Positions 1 through 6,827 of a DNA stretch of 11,643 nucleotides are shown here, piece after piece; the first letter of the stretch is position 1; each line of letters begins with the position of its first letter. Source of the stretch: Asaia bogorensis (GTDB taxonomy: Bacteria > Pseudomonadota > Alphaproteobacteria > Acetobacterales > Acetobacteraceae); the NCBI GenBank assembly GCA_945873675.1, contig CAMCEP010000061.1:1-11643 (forward strand). Direction: 5' to 3'. The notes beneath the pieces are model-generated. The model did not search any database and was not told where the DNA came from. It worked only from the letters and a program-made list of their open reading frames with translations. A program made the position numbers and the translations under genes.

Positions 1-1308
1 CGCCGCGCCATTGAAGCCGCCAATGCCGCCTGGCCGGCCTGGCGCGCGATGCTGGCAAAAGATCGTGCTGTGATCCTGCACAAAATCGCCGCGCTGATGC
101 ATGAAAATTCCGACGATCTGGCCTCGATCATGACCGCGGAACAGGGCAAGCCGCTCGCGGAAGCGAAGGGCGAGGTGGTTTATGCCGCATCCTTCATTGA
201 ATGGTTCGCCGATGAAGGCCGCCGCGTGCAGGGGGAAACGATTCCCCAAAACGCCAAGGGGCGCCGCATTCTGGTGACCAAGGAACCGATCGGCGTTTTC
301 GCCGCCATCACGCCGTGGAATTTCCCTTCTGCCATGATCACCCGCAAGGCCGGTCCGGGTTGGGCTGCAGGCTGCACCGGCGTGATCCGCCCGGCATCGC
401 AAACGCCCTTTTCCGCGCTGGCCTTGGCGGTATTGGCGGAACGTGCGGGCATGCCTTCCGGCGTCTGCAATGTAATCACCGGGCCTTCGGGCGAGACAGG
501 CAAGGAACTCACCAGCAACCCGATCATCCGCAAGCTTTCCTTCACGGGTTCTACGGAAGTTGGCCGTGTGCTGCTCGCGCAATGCGCCGCGACCATTAAG
601 AAAACCTCCATGGAATTGGGCGGTAATGCGCCCTTCATTGTGTTTGACGATGCGGATTTGGATGCGGCCGTGCAGGGTGCCATGGCGTCCAAATATCGCA
701 ATGCGGGGCAGACCTGCGTCTGCGCCAATCGCATCCTGGTGCAGGATGGCGTTTACGAAGCCTTTGCCGCCAAGCTGAAGACGGCTGTGGAAGGGCTGAA
801 GGTTGGCCCCGGGATGGAACCTGGCGTCACGCAAGGCCCGCTGATCAATGCCGATGCGGTGGCGAAGGTTGAAGAACATATCGCCGATGCGCTGGCGCAA
901 GGTGCCAGTGTGATCACCGGCGGCAAGCGCCATGCGCGTGGCGGTAATTTCTTCGAACCGACGATCCTTTCGAATGTGCCGCGTGGTGCCAAGATTTTCG
1001 GGGAAGAGACCTTTGGCCCGGTGGCGCCTTTGTTCCGATTCAAGACCGAAGAAGAAGCCATCCAGATGGCCAATGATACCGAATTTGGCTTGGCTTCTTA
1101 TTTCTATGCGCGCGATGTTGGGCGCATTTTCCGCGTGGCCGAGGCTTTAGAATACGGCATTATCGGCATCAATGAGGGGATCATTTCCACCGCTGAAGTG
1201 CCCTTTGGTGGCTTCAAGCAATCGGGCCTTGGGCGCGAGGGCAGCCATATGGGGATCGAAGAATACCTTGAAGTGAAATACCTGGCCCTTGGTGGCATCG
1301 GTACGTGA
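1..1308 (+). CDS. gabD: Succinate-semialdehyde dehydrogenase, NAD(P)-dependent (5'-truncated by window)
   Basis: This aldehyde dehydrogenase oxidises succinate semialdehyde to succinate, the last step of GABA/4-hydroxybutyrate breakdown into the TCA cycle, and is expected in the cytosol. The reading frame is open from base 1, so the ATG at 49 is internal. By recalled alignment to E. coli GabD (482 residues) about 49 N-terminal residues lie upstream of the window, and 435 are visible. Visible landmarks are ITPWNFPSAMITRKAG (from about residue 104), the general-base glutamate in MELGGNAP (E205), the catalytic cysteine in GQTCVCANR (C239, with a second cysteine at C241), EETFGP, and the C-terminal PFGGFKQSGLGREGS. 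The family's K-P-A-S cofactor motif, of the NADP-favouring serine type, reads R-P-A-S here (R130), with neighbouring changes to glycine and tryptophan. The stop codon overlaps the next gene's GTG by four bases. Family assignment is firm; exact substrate and cofactor preference are inferred. Confidence 0.93.
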   Translation, partial: RRAIEAANAAWPAWRAMLAKDRAVILHKIAALMHENSDDLASIMTAEQGKPLAEAKGEVVYAASFIEWFADEGRRVQGETIPQNAKGRRILVTKEPIGVFAAITPWNFPSAMITRKAGPGWAAGCTGVIRPASQTPFSALALAVLAERAGMPSGVCNVITGPSGETGKELTSNPIIRKLSFTGSTEVGRVLLAQCAATIKKTSMELGGNAPFIVFDDADLDAAVQGAMASKYRNAGQTCVCANRILVQDGVYEAFAAKLKTAVEGLKVGPGMEPGVTQGPLINADAVAKVEEHIADALAQGASVITGGKRHARGGNFFEPTILSNVPRGAKIFGEETFGPVAPLFRFKTEEEAIQMANDTEFGLASYFYARDVGRIFRVAEALEYGIIGINEGIISTAEVPFGGFKQSGLGREGSHMGIEEYLEVKYLALGGIGT

Positions 1309-1757
1309 CGGGCGCGATTTATCTGGAAGATCTGTTCCCGGGCCGGCGCTTCACCGCTGGCTCGGTGATGGTTGATGCCGAGGAAGTTAAACGCTTCGCC
1401 GCGCTTTATGATCCGCAGCCCTTCCATATGGATGAGGAAGCGGGCGCCGCGCATCCGCTTTTTGGGCGCTTGGCCGCGAGTGGTTGGCACACTGCCGGCA
1501 TGACCATGCGCATGGTGGTGCAGGCCATTGGCGGCATTTCTGGCGGCATTGTCGGTGGCGGCGGCGAGATTCAATGGACCAAGCCGGTCTATCCTGGCGA
1601 TACGCTACGCGTGGAGATCGAGGTGCTGGAAGTGGCGCCTTCGCGTTCCCGCCCGGATCGCGGTTCTGCGCTGATGCGTAACACAACCTTCAACCAACAT
1701 AATGAGCCGGTGCAGATTTTCACCGTGCGTGTTGTTGTCCCAAAGCGTCCGGTCTGA
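1305..1757 (+). CDS. MaoC-family hot-dog dehydratase/hydratase
   Basis: This 150-residue single-domain MaoC-like protein has the hot-dog fold of (R)-specific enoyl-CoA hydratases, which add or remove water at 2-enoyl-CoA thioesters. The catalytic D-x4-H pair is present in YDPQPFHMDEE (D36 and H41), followed by FGRLAASGWHTAGMTMR. The C-terminal half carries VYPGDTLRVEIEVLEV and SRSRPDRG, typical of the stand-alone MaoC proteins common in alphaproteobacteria. It starts with GTG inside GTGA, overlapping the gabD stop by four bases, which implies coupled translation; no ATG start gives a complete domain. A partner dehydrogenase or CoA ligase is not visible, so the true substrate is unknown. The link to gabD hints at a short-chain acid or acyl-CoA pathway, but that is only inference from position. 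Confidence 0.85.
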   Translation: MTGAIYLEDLFPGRRFTAGSVMVDAEEVKRFAALYDPQPFHMDEEAGAAHPLFGRLAASGWHTAGMTMRMVVQAIGGISGGIVGGGGEIQWTKPVYPGDTLRVEIEVLEVAPSRSRPDRGSALMRNTTFNQHNEPVQIFTVRVVVPKRPV

Positions 1758-1767
1758 CCGCGCCTAT

Positions 1768-1772
1768 AGAGG
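1768..1772 (+). promoter_or_regulatory. Ribosome binding site selecting the gor start
   Basis: AGAGG lies seven bases before the ATG at 1780. It favours that codon over the in-frame ATG at 1702, which would lie inside maoC and add 26 residues unlike any flavoprotein N-terminus. Confidence 0.6.
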
Positions 1773-1779
1773 TATTTCC

Positions 1780-3141
1780 ATGGCTTATGATTTTGATCTT
1801 TTCGTGATTGGTGGCGGCTCTGGTGGGGTGCGCTCTGCGCGTATTGCCGCTGGCCATGGGGCGCGGGTGGGTGTTGCCGAAGAACGCTTCTGGGGCGGCA
1901 CTTGTGTGAATGTCGGCTGCGTGCCGAAGAAAATCATGGTGAATGCCGCCGAATATGGCGCCTGGGCAGAAGATGCGGCGGCTTTCGGTTGGTCCTTTGA
2001 AAATCACGGGCATGATTGGGCGAAGCTCGCCGCCGCACGGGATGCCGAAGTGGCGCGGCTTTCGGGCATTTATGGCCGCTTGCTGGGTAATGCCGGCGTC
2101 ACGTCCTTCAATGCGCGCGCCACCTTTCTGGATGCGCATACGCTTGATGTCGGCGGTAGGCGCGTGACGGCCGAGCGCATCATCATCGCGGTGGGCGGTG
2201 TCGCCACCCGGCTGGATATTCCAGGTGCGGAGCTTGGGCTGATTTCCGATGATCTTTTCACCCTGAAAGCCTTGCCCCAGCGCGTCGCGGTACTGGGTGC
2301 CGGCTATATCGCGGTAGAATTCGCCTGCATCCTGAAGGGACTGGGGGCGGAGGTTGCGCTGGTGCATCGCGCGCCGCTGCCGCTGCGTGGCTTTGATGAA
2401 GATATTCGCAGCGCTGCCGCTGAAGCCTTGGTTGCACAGGGCATTGCCTGCCATGCCGGCGTCAGCCCTGTCCGGATTGAAGCGCGCGGCGCGGAGCGTG
2501 TGCTGCATCTTTCTGATGGAACGACGCAAGTTTTCGACGCGGTCTTTTTCTGCACCGGCCGCAAACCCGCAACGGCCGGGCTTGGGCTCGATAAGGCCGG
2601 CGTGCGCTTGGGCGATAATGGCGTGATCGCGGTGGATGAGAATCACGCGACCAGCCAACCGCATATCTTCGCCATTGGCGATGTGCTGGACCGGGTGAAC
2701 CTGACCCCTGTGGCAACGGCGATTGGTCACGCTTTGGCCGATACGCTGTTCGGCAATAACCCGCGCCGTGTGAGCTATGAAAACGTGCCGACGGCCGTTT
2801 TCATGAACCCGCCCATCGGTACGGTTGGCATCACCGAAGAAGAAGCCGCCAAGCGCGGCCCTGCCGATGTATATGTCACGCGCTTCACACCCATGCGCCA
2901 CACCATCAGCAAGCGTGAAGGCCGCAAGACGCTCATGAAGCTCGTGGTCTGCCAGCGCACGCAAAAGATCTTGGGCGCGCATATGATCGGCGAAGACGCG
3001 GGTGAGATGATGCAGGGCATCGGCATTGCAGTGGTGATGGGCGCGACCAAGCAGGATTTTGATCGTACCATCGGCATACATCCAACGGCAGCCGAGGAAT
3101 TCGTCACATTGCGTACTCGCACCCGCGTGGTGGGTGTGTAA
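1780..3141 (+). CDS. gor: Glutathione-disulfide reductase
   Basis: This homodimeric FAD enzyme reduces glutathione disulfide to two GSH with NADPH in the cytosol. The product is 453 residues, close to the usual 450. The start at 1780 gives the canonical N-terminus MAYDFDLFVIGGGSGG, with the FAD dinucleotide fold at residues 11-16. The redox-active disulfide is in GGTCVNVGCVPKK (C42 and C47). The NADPH fold GAGYIA (173-178) ends in alanine, and arginines R197 and R203 match the two that bind the 2'-phosphate in E. coli Gor, so NADPH rather than NADH is expected and dihydrolipoamide dehydrogenase is unlikely. The second FAD motif is IFAIGD, and the C-terminal HPTAAEE (H434 and E439) supplies the active-site acid/base of the partner subunit. 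It lies 22 bases after maoC, and its TAA overlaps the next ATG by one base. It would recycle the GSH used by frmA two genes downstream. Confidence 0.95.
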   Translation: MAYDFDLFVIGGGSGGVRSARIAAGHGARVGVAEERFWGGTCVNVGCVPKKIMVNAAEYGAWAEDAAAFGWSFENHGHDWAKLAAARDAEVARLSGIYGRLLGNAGVTSFNARATFLDAHTLDVGGRRVTAERIIIAVGGVATRLDIPGAELGLISDDLFTLKALPQRVAVLGAGYIAVEFACILKGLGAEVALVHRAPLPLRGFDEDIRSAAAEALVAQGIACHAGVSPVRIEARGAERVLHLSDGTTQVFDAVFFCTGRKPATAGLGLDKAGVRLGDNGVIAVDENHATSQPHIFAIGDVLDRVNLTPVATAIGHALADTLFGNNPRRVSYENVPTAVFMNPPIGTVGITEEEAAKRGPADVYVTRFTPMRHTISKREGRKTLMKLVVCQRTQKILGAHMIGEDAGEMMQGIGIAVVMGATKQDFDRTIGIHPTAAEEFVTLRTRTRVVGV

Positions 3142-4361
3142 TGCAGCCCGCGCAGCGCCTGATCATCGGCTTCGCCTCGGCGGGGCATTTCCTGCATCAT
3201 GTGCTGACCGGGCTTTTTCTGACGCTGGCAGTGATTTTGGAAGGCGTCTGGCAAAGACCCTATGCGGAAATTATCGCGCTTTGGACACTCGGTGCCGCGA
3301 TGATCGGCATAGGTGCGCCGCTGGCGGGCTGGCTTGCGGATCGCTTCGGCCATGCGCGCATGATGACAGTGTTTTTCCTGGGTATTGGTCTGGCTTCCAT
3401 CATCGCTGGCTTTGTTTCCGATAGTGCGGAGATGGGCCTCGCACTCGCGCTGCTGGGTGGCTTTGGCGCGATTTATCATCCGGTCGCACTCGCCTGGGTT
3501 TCCATGACCGCGCCGCCCGATGCGCGTGGCCGACTGATGGGTATTCTGGGCATCGCGGGCAGTATCGGCGTTGCCTGCGCCGCCGTGATCGCCGGTGGCT
3601 TGGCGGAGGTGGCCGGTTGGCGCATGGCGATGATCCTGCCCGGCATTGTCACCATCATCGCAGGCTTGGCGCTGCTGTTCTGCCTGCTCACGGGCCGTGT
3701 TGCCGCCAGCAATCACCTACCGGGTCAGGATGCGGCGCAGTCTGCGGCGGCAGATGGTGCGCGCATTCCCTGGGGCGTGCTGATCGTGCTCGCTATCACC
3801 TTCATGCTAGGCTCCATTGCCTATACTGCCTATTCCACTGCGCTTCCAAAGTGGCTGAGCGACATGCTGCTGCTTGATTCCGCCCGGCCAGCGCAGCTTG
3901 GCCTGATTGTGGGTGCGACCATGTTGATGGGCAGCGCTGGGCAATTGATTGGCGGGCGGCTTGCGGATCGCATGCCGATGAAGACGCTTTATGTCGCGAC
4001 CTTCTTGATCAAGCTGCCCCTGATGTTCCTTGCCGCCTGGTTTGGCGGCGTTTGGGTGCTGCTGATTGCGGTTTTCATTGGCTTCATGTTCGATTTTTCG
4101 GCGCCGGTCGAAAACCTGCTGCTGGCGCGCTATTCATCGGGCAAGCGGCGCGGCCTGGCCTTTGGGCTGAAATTCGCGATGGGTTTTGTCGCAGCGCCGC
4201 TTGGGGTGAACCTTGTTGCCTGGGCCTATGGCGATGCTGCGGGCGGCGCGCCGGCACTGTTTCTGACCCTGGCTGTTCTTGGGCTGGTGATGCTTTTCGC
4301 TGCCATGGCTTTGCCGCGTGATGCGGGAGCGCGAACGACACCAAGGGCGGTTCCTGCCTAA
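3141..4361 (+). CDS. MFS transporter, Fsr-like
   Basis: This 406-residue, very hydrophobic protein has a pattern consistent with 12 membrane helices in two halves, separated by a hydrophilic loop at about residues 190-210. The first half carries an MFS motif A, GWLADRFGHARMM (about residues 63-75), and the second half repeats it as GGRLADRMPMKT. The histidine-rich start of helix 1 (GHFLHHV) and the A-I-Y-H-P segment after helix 3 resemble the H and FHP motifs of the fosmidomycin-resistance (Fsr) branch, so drug or metabolite export is the best guess. The start ATG shares its first base with the gor stop (TAATG), and the gene has no strong ribosome site of its own, which suggests coupling to gor. 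The substrate cannot be read from the sequence. The position between gor and frmA makes a role in aldehyde or thiol stress possible but unproven. Confidence 0.85.
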   Translation: MQPAQRLIIGFASAGHFLHHVLTGLFLTLAVILEGVWQRPYAEIIALWTLGAAMIGIGAPLAGWLADRFGHARMMTVFFLGIGLASIIAGFVSDSAEMGLALALLGGFGAIYHPVALAWVSMTAPPDARGRLMGILGIAGSIGVACAAVIAGGLAEVAGWRMAMILPGIVTIIAGLALLFCLLTGRVAASNHLPGQDAAQSAAADGARIPWGVLIVLAITFMLGSIAYTAYSTALPKWLSDMLLLDSARPAQLGLIVGATMLMGSAGQLIGGRLADRMPMKTLYVATFLIKLPLMFLAAWFGGVWVLLIAVFIGFMFDFSAPVENLLLARYSSGKRRGLAFGLKFAMGFVAAPLGVNLVAWAYGDAAGGAPALFLTLAVLGLVMLFAAMALPRDAGARTTPRAVPA

Positions 4362-4367
4362 GGCTTC

Positions 4368-4387
4368 CACCGCATCGCCAAGCGGTG
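4368..4387 (+). other. Small inverted repeat in the MFS-frmA gap
   Basis: CACCGC and GCGGTG form a perfect six-base stem around an eight-base loop in the 63-base gap before frmA. No T-run follows, so it is not a standard intrinsic terminator. It could slow polymerase, mark an RNA processing site or be chance. Confidence 0.3.
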
Positions 4388-4424
4388 CAGGATACACCCC
4401 GAAAGCATTGAGGAATACCGCCGG

Positions 4425-5549
4425 ATGAAAACGCGCGCCGCCGTGGCTTGGGAAGCCAAAAAGCCTCTGACCATCGAAACAGTGGATTTGGCCGGCCCCA
4501 AAGCCGGCGAAGTCCTGGTAGAAATCATGGCGACCGGCGTTTGCCACACGGATTCCTACACGCTTGATGGGCTGGATTCCGAGGGGTTGTTCCCCGCCAT
4601 TCTCGGCCATGAAGGTGCGGGCATTGTGCGCGAAATCGGCGCGGGTGTGACCAGCGTGAAGCCCGGGGATCATGTTATCCCGCTCTACACGCCCGAATGC
4701 CGCGCCTGCAAAACCTGTCTTAGCCAGCGCAGTAATCTTTGCACCTCCATTCGCGGCACCCAGGGCAAGGGTATCATGCCCGATGGCACTAGCCGCTTCA
4801 GTTGTGAAGGCGCTGCATCTGGCAAGCCGCTTTTCCATTACATGGGCTGCAGCACCTTTTCGAACTTCACCGTGCTGCCGGAAATTGCCCTGGCCAAGGT
4901 GCGTGAAGACGCGCCATTCGACAAAATTTGCTATATCGGCTGCGGCGTCACCACCGGCATTGGCGCGGTGATCTATACGGCCAAGGTCTGGCCTGGCGCC
5001 AATGTGGTTGTCTTTGGCCTGGGCGGTATTGGCCTGAATGTCATCCAAGGCGCGCGGATGGTGGGGGCCGACAAGATCATCGGCGTTGACATCAACCCTG
5101 CCAAACAGGCCATGGCGCGCAAATTCGGGATGACGCATTTTATCAACCCGAATGAGATCGGCACCGATAAGGTGGTCCAGGCCATCACGGACCTCACGGG
5201 CGGTGGCGCCGATTTCTCCTTCGATTGCACCGGCAATGTCGCGGTGATGCGCCAGGCGCTGGAATGCTGCCATCGTGGCTGGGGTGAGAGCATCATCATC
5301 GGCGTCGCCCCCTCAGGCGCCGAGATCGCAACCCGCCCCTTCCAGCTTGTCACTGGCCGCGTCTGGAAAGGTTCCGCCTTTGGCGGCGCCAGGGGGCGGA
5401 CCGATGTACCGAAAATCGTTGATTGGTACATGGAAGGGAAGATCAATATTGACGATCTGATCACCCACACCATGCCGCTTGAGAAAATCAACGATGCCTT
5501 CGATCTGATGCATGAAGGCAAATCCATCCGATCGGTGGTGGTGTTTTAG
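4425..5549 (+). CDS. frmA: S-(hydroxymethyl)glutathione dehydrogenase / class III alcohol dehydrogenase
   Basis: This zinc enzyme oxidises S-hydroxymethylglutathione, formed spontaneously from formaldehyde and GSH, to S-formylglutathione with NAD+. Class III ADHs also reduce S-nitrosoglutathione. The 374-residue length is typical. The catalytic zinc ligands are C40 (GVCHTD), H62 (GHEG) and C172 (IGCGVTTG). The structural zinc ligands are C92, C95, C98 and C106 in ECRACKTCLSQRSNLC. The class III signature TQGKGIMPDGTSRFSC follows R110, which corresponds to the arginine that binds the anionic glutathione substrate. The Rossmann motif GLGGIG spans 197-202, and D221 marks NAD preference. GAGGA at 4410-4414 sits ten bases before the ATG. 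The gene follows gor and the MFS gene after 63 bases. No frmR-type regulator or S-formylglutathione hydrolase gene is visible; the next gene is convergent and unrelated. Confidence 0.96.
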   Translation: MKTRAAVAWEAKKPLTIETVDLAGPKAGEVLVEIMATGVCHTDSYTLDGLDSEGLFPAILGHEGAGIVREIGAGVTSVKPGDHVIPLYTPECRACKTCLSQRSNLCTSIRGTQGKGIMPDGTSRFSCEGAASGKPLFHYMGCSTFSNFTVLPEIALAKVREDAPFDKICYIGCGVTTGIGAVIYTAKVWPGANVVVFGLGGIGLNVIQGARMVGADKIIGVDINPAKQAMARKFGMTHFINPNEIGTDKVVQAITDLTGGGADFSFDCTGNVAVMRQALECCHRGWGESIIIGVAPSGAEIATRPFQLVTGRVWKGSAFGGARGRTDVPKIVDWYMEGKINIDDLITHTMPLEKINDAFDLMHEGKSIRSVVVF

Positions 5550-5558
5550 AAAAGCACT

Positions 5559-6722
5559 TCAAGCACCATTCACCGTACTCTCGAATTCCCGGAATAGGCT
5601 GATCGCCTCCGGGTCGAAAAAGGGTAGGATTTGGCTGAGGAAAATCCCTGCCGTGCCGCGGCCGGGGTCTATCCAATAGAAGGTATTGCCAAGCCCTGCC
5701 CAGGCAAGCCCGCCGGCGGATCGCCCCTGCGGTGATGGCCGCCGGTTCACCAGAAACGTGAGCCCCCAGCCATTCGCCATGCCGGGGAAGAAATCCGCAT
5801 CGCGCGTTGCGGTTGGCACCGCAGAAACCATCGGGCGCACCGAAAGCGGCGCAATCTGGTCGCGCGCCATCTCAGCTACCGTCTCAGCCTTCAGCAGCCT
5901 CATTTTGCCGTGCTTGCCGCCATTCAGGATCATGCGCGCGAAAGCCAGATAATCCCGCGCCGTGCCGTAAAGCCCGCCGCCGCCCGTTTCAAACTCCGGC
6001 TCCTGCGGCACTTCGAAGGGAATGATGGAAAGCGCGCCATCCGCGCCGCGCCCATGCATGGCGGCTAAGCGCGCCCTTTGATCAGGGCGCAGCTTGAAGG
6101 ACGTATCAACCATGCCGAGCGGCTCGAAAATCACCCGCGCCAGATGCGCGCCAAGCGTCTCGCCTGTTGCGGCCTCGATCATCTTGCCGGCCCAATCTAT
6201 GCCAATGCCATAGGACCAATCCTCACCAGGATCGAACAAAAGCGGCAGGGCAAGTGCTGCATTGCGGCAGGTGCCAACAGCGGGCGTACCAGTTGCCTTG
6301 CGGAAGCGCGCGATATCCGCACTCCACATGTCATAAGCATAGCCCGAAGTATGGGTCAGCAAATGGCGCAGCGTGATGGGGCGCTTGGCCGGGCGAAGCT
6401 TGGGCTGGCCCGCCTCATCAAAGCCTTCCAGCACGCCAAGCGCGCCGATCCCTGGCACCAGCGCGCTTGCCGGCGCATCAAGGGAAAGCTTGCCCGCTTC
6501 CACCAGCATCATGGCCGCAGCGCCGGTAATGGCCTTGGTCATGGAGGCCATCCAGAACACCGCATCAGGCTGCATGAGTTCGGCACTGCCAAGCGCCCGG
6601 CTGCCAAAACCCGCATCCCAGCTAATGCCATGTCGGTCACCCAAAGCCAGCACCATGCCAGGGATCGCCCCCGCCTGAACGGCCTGCTGCATCCGAATTG
6701 CGATATCTTGCTGCCTGTCCAT
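5559..6722 (-). CDS. Serine hydrolase, beta-lactamase/EstB esterase superfamily
   Basis: This 387-residue product belongs to the class C beta-lactamase-like serine hydrolases, a group with esterases, D-aminopeptidases and many members of unknown substrate. The nucleophile motif S-x-x-K is S60-M-T-K63 in FWMASMTKAITG. The second motif has Y171 in WSYGIGIDWAG, with glycine-isoleucine instead of the S-N of true beta-lactamases, as in EstB-like esterases. The third motif is W341-A-G in place of K-T-G. LRHLLTHTSGYAYD and the closing F-Y-W-I-D-P strand are also typical. No signal peptide is seen, so a cytosolic esterase or peptidase is more likely than a periplasmic antibiotic-resistance enzyme. 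The start at 6722 fits the domain N-terminus and an upstream AAGGA; starts at 6743 and 6785 are open but add arginine-rich residues without a good ribosome site. Its stop lies nine bases from the frmA stop (convergent). Confidence 0.85.
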   Translation of the reverse strand: MDRQQDIAIRMQQAVQAGAIPGMVLALGDRHGISWDAGFGSRALGSAELMQPDAVFWMASMTKAITGAAAMMLVEAGKLSLDAPASALVPGIGALGVLEGFDEAGQPKLRPAKRPITLRHLLTHTSGYAYDMWSADIARFRKATGTPAVGTCRNAALALPLLFDPGEDWSYGIGIDWAGKMIEAATGETLGAHLARVIFEPLGMVDTSFKLRPDQRARLAAMHGRGADGALSIIPFEVPQEPEFETGGGGLYGTARDYLAFARMILNGGKHGKMRLLKAETVAEMARDQIAPLSVRPMVSAVPTATRDADFFPGMANGWGLTFLVNRRPSPQGRSAGGLAWAGLGNTFYWIDPGRGTAGIFLSQILPFFDPEAISLFREFESTVNGA

Positions 6723-6733
6723 GCCTGCCACTT

Positions 6734-6738
6734 TCCTT
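6734..6738 (-). promoter_or_regulatory. Ribosome binding site favouring the 6722 start of the serine hydrolase
   Basis: On the minus strand AAGGA, followed by AAG, lies 11 bases before the ATG at 6722. The spacing is slightly long, but neither upstream candidate start has a comparable site. Confidence 0.45.
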
Positions 6739-6779
6739 GCCATTCTGCCGCAATGCCCGGCTGCTCTTCCCCTCAGCGC

Positions 6780-6800
6780 GGGCACGTGTTTATTGTGCCC
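6780..6800. promoter_or_regulatory. Inverted repeat GGGCAC-N9-GTGCCC, candidate operator or leader hairpin
   Basis: A perfect six-base inverted repeat with a nine-base A/T-rich spacer is centred 38 bases before the DAHP synthase start. The left arm contains the palindrome CACGTG at 6783-6788. The geometry suits a dimeric regulator or an RNA hairpin upstream of the ribosome site at 6812-6817. No regulator gene is visible next to it. Confidence 0.4.
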
Positions 6801-6811
6801 TGTCTAGTATC

Positions 6812-6817
6812 AAGGAG
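6812..6817 (+). promoter_or_regulatory. Strong ribosome binding site of the DAHP synthase gene
   Basis: AAGGAG lies ten bases before the ATG at 6828. It is the best Shine-Dalgarno match in the window and supports this start for the first gene of the right-hand operon. Confidence 0.65.
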
Positions 6818-6827
6818 ATAGGCGGAA

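Larger units (their letters stand above)
6723..6827. promoter_or_regulatory. Divergent intergenic region, expected to hold both promoters
   Basis: These 105 bases separate the minus-strand hydrolase from the plus-strand DAHP synthase operon and are the only divergent junction in the window, so a promoter for each direction should lie here or just inside the genes. The A/T-richest part is 6786-6794. I could not pick a convincing -35/-10 pair in either direction. Confidence 0.5.

Noticed and set aside
1702..1779. Upstream in-frame start for gor
   Set aside because: The extra 26 residues do not fit the flavoprotein N-terminus, would lie inside maoC, and a ribosome site sits before the ATG at 1780.
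1720..3081. A 453-residue open frame on the minus strand opposite gor
   Set aside because: It is a by-product of codon bias in the GC-rich gor gene. It is rich in H, R and A, shows no domain motif, and gor itself is complete with all catalytic residues.
4489..4510. GCCGGC repeated twice at the start of frmA
   Set aside because: It is a short GC-rich coincidence in coding sequence that encodes the normal A-G-P-K-A-G-E segment.
4134..5273. A 379-residue minus-strand open frame under the MFS gene and frmA
   Set aside because: It spans two well supported plus-strand genes, shows no recognisable motif and has a biased composition.
5540..5585. Possible bidirectional terminator between frmA and the serine hydrolase
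   Set aside because: Only a loose GGTGGTG/CACCATT pairing with wobble pairs is present, within coding sequence and without a T-run on either side.
5559..6722. Antibiotic-resistance beta-lactamase
   Set aside because: There is no signal peptide, and the Y-S-N and K-T-G motifs are replaced by esterase-type variants.
6723..6785. Longer N-terminus for the serine hydrolase (starts at 6743 or 6785)
   Set aside because: The added residues are arginine-rich, not a signal peptide, and the ribosome site fits the 6722 start better.
6805..6810. TAGTAT as a -10 box for the DAHP synthase operon
   Set aside because: Transcription would begin about at the ribosome binding site (6812-6817), leaving it off the mRNA, and no -35 match lies at the right distance.
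6078..6821. A 247-residue plus-strand open frame opposite the serine hydrolase
   Set aside because: The minus-strand frame carries the S-x-x-K, Y and W-A-G motifs in proper order, while the plus-strand translation is low-complexity and motif-free.
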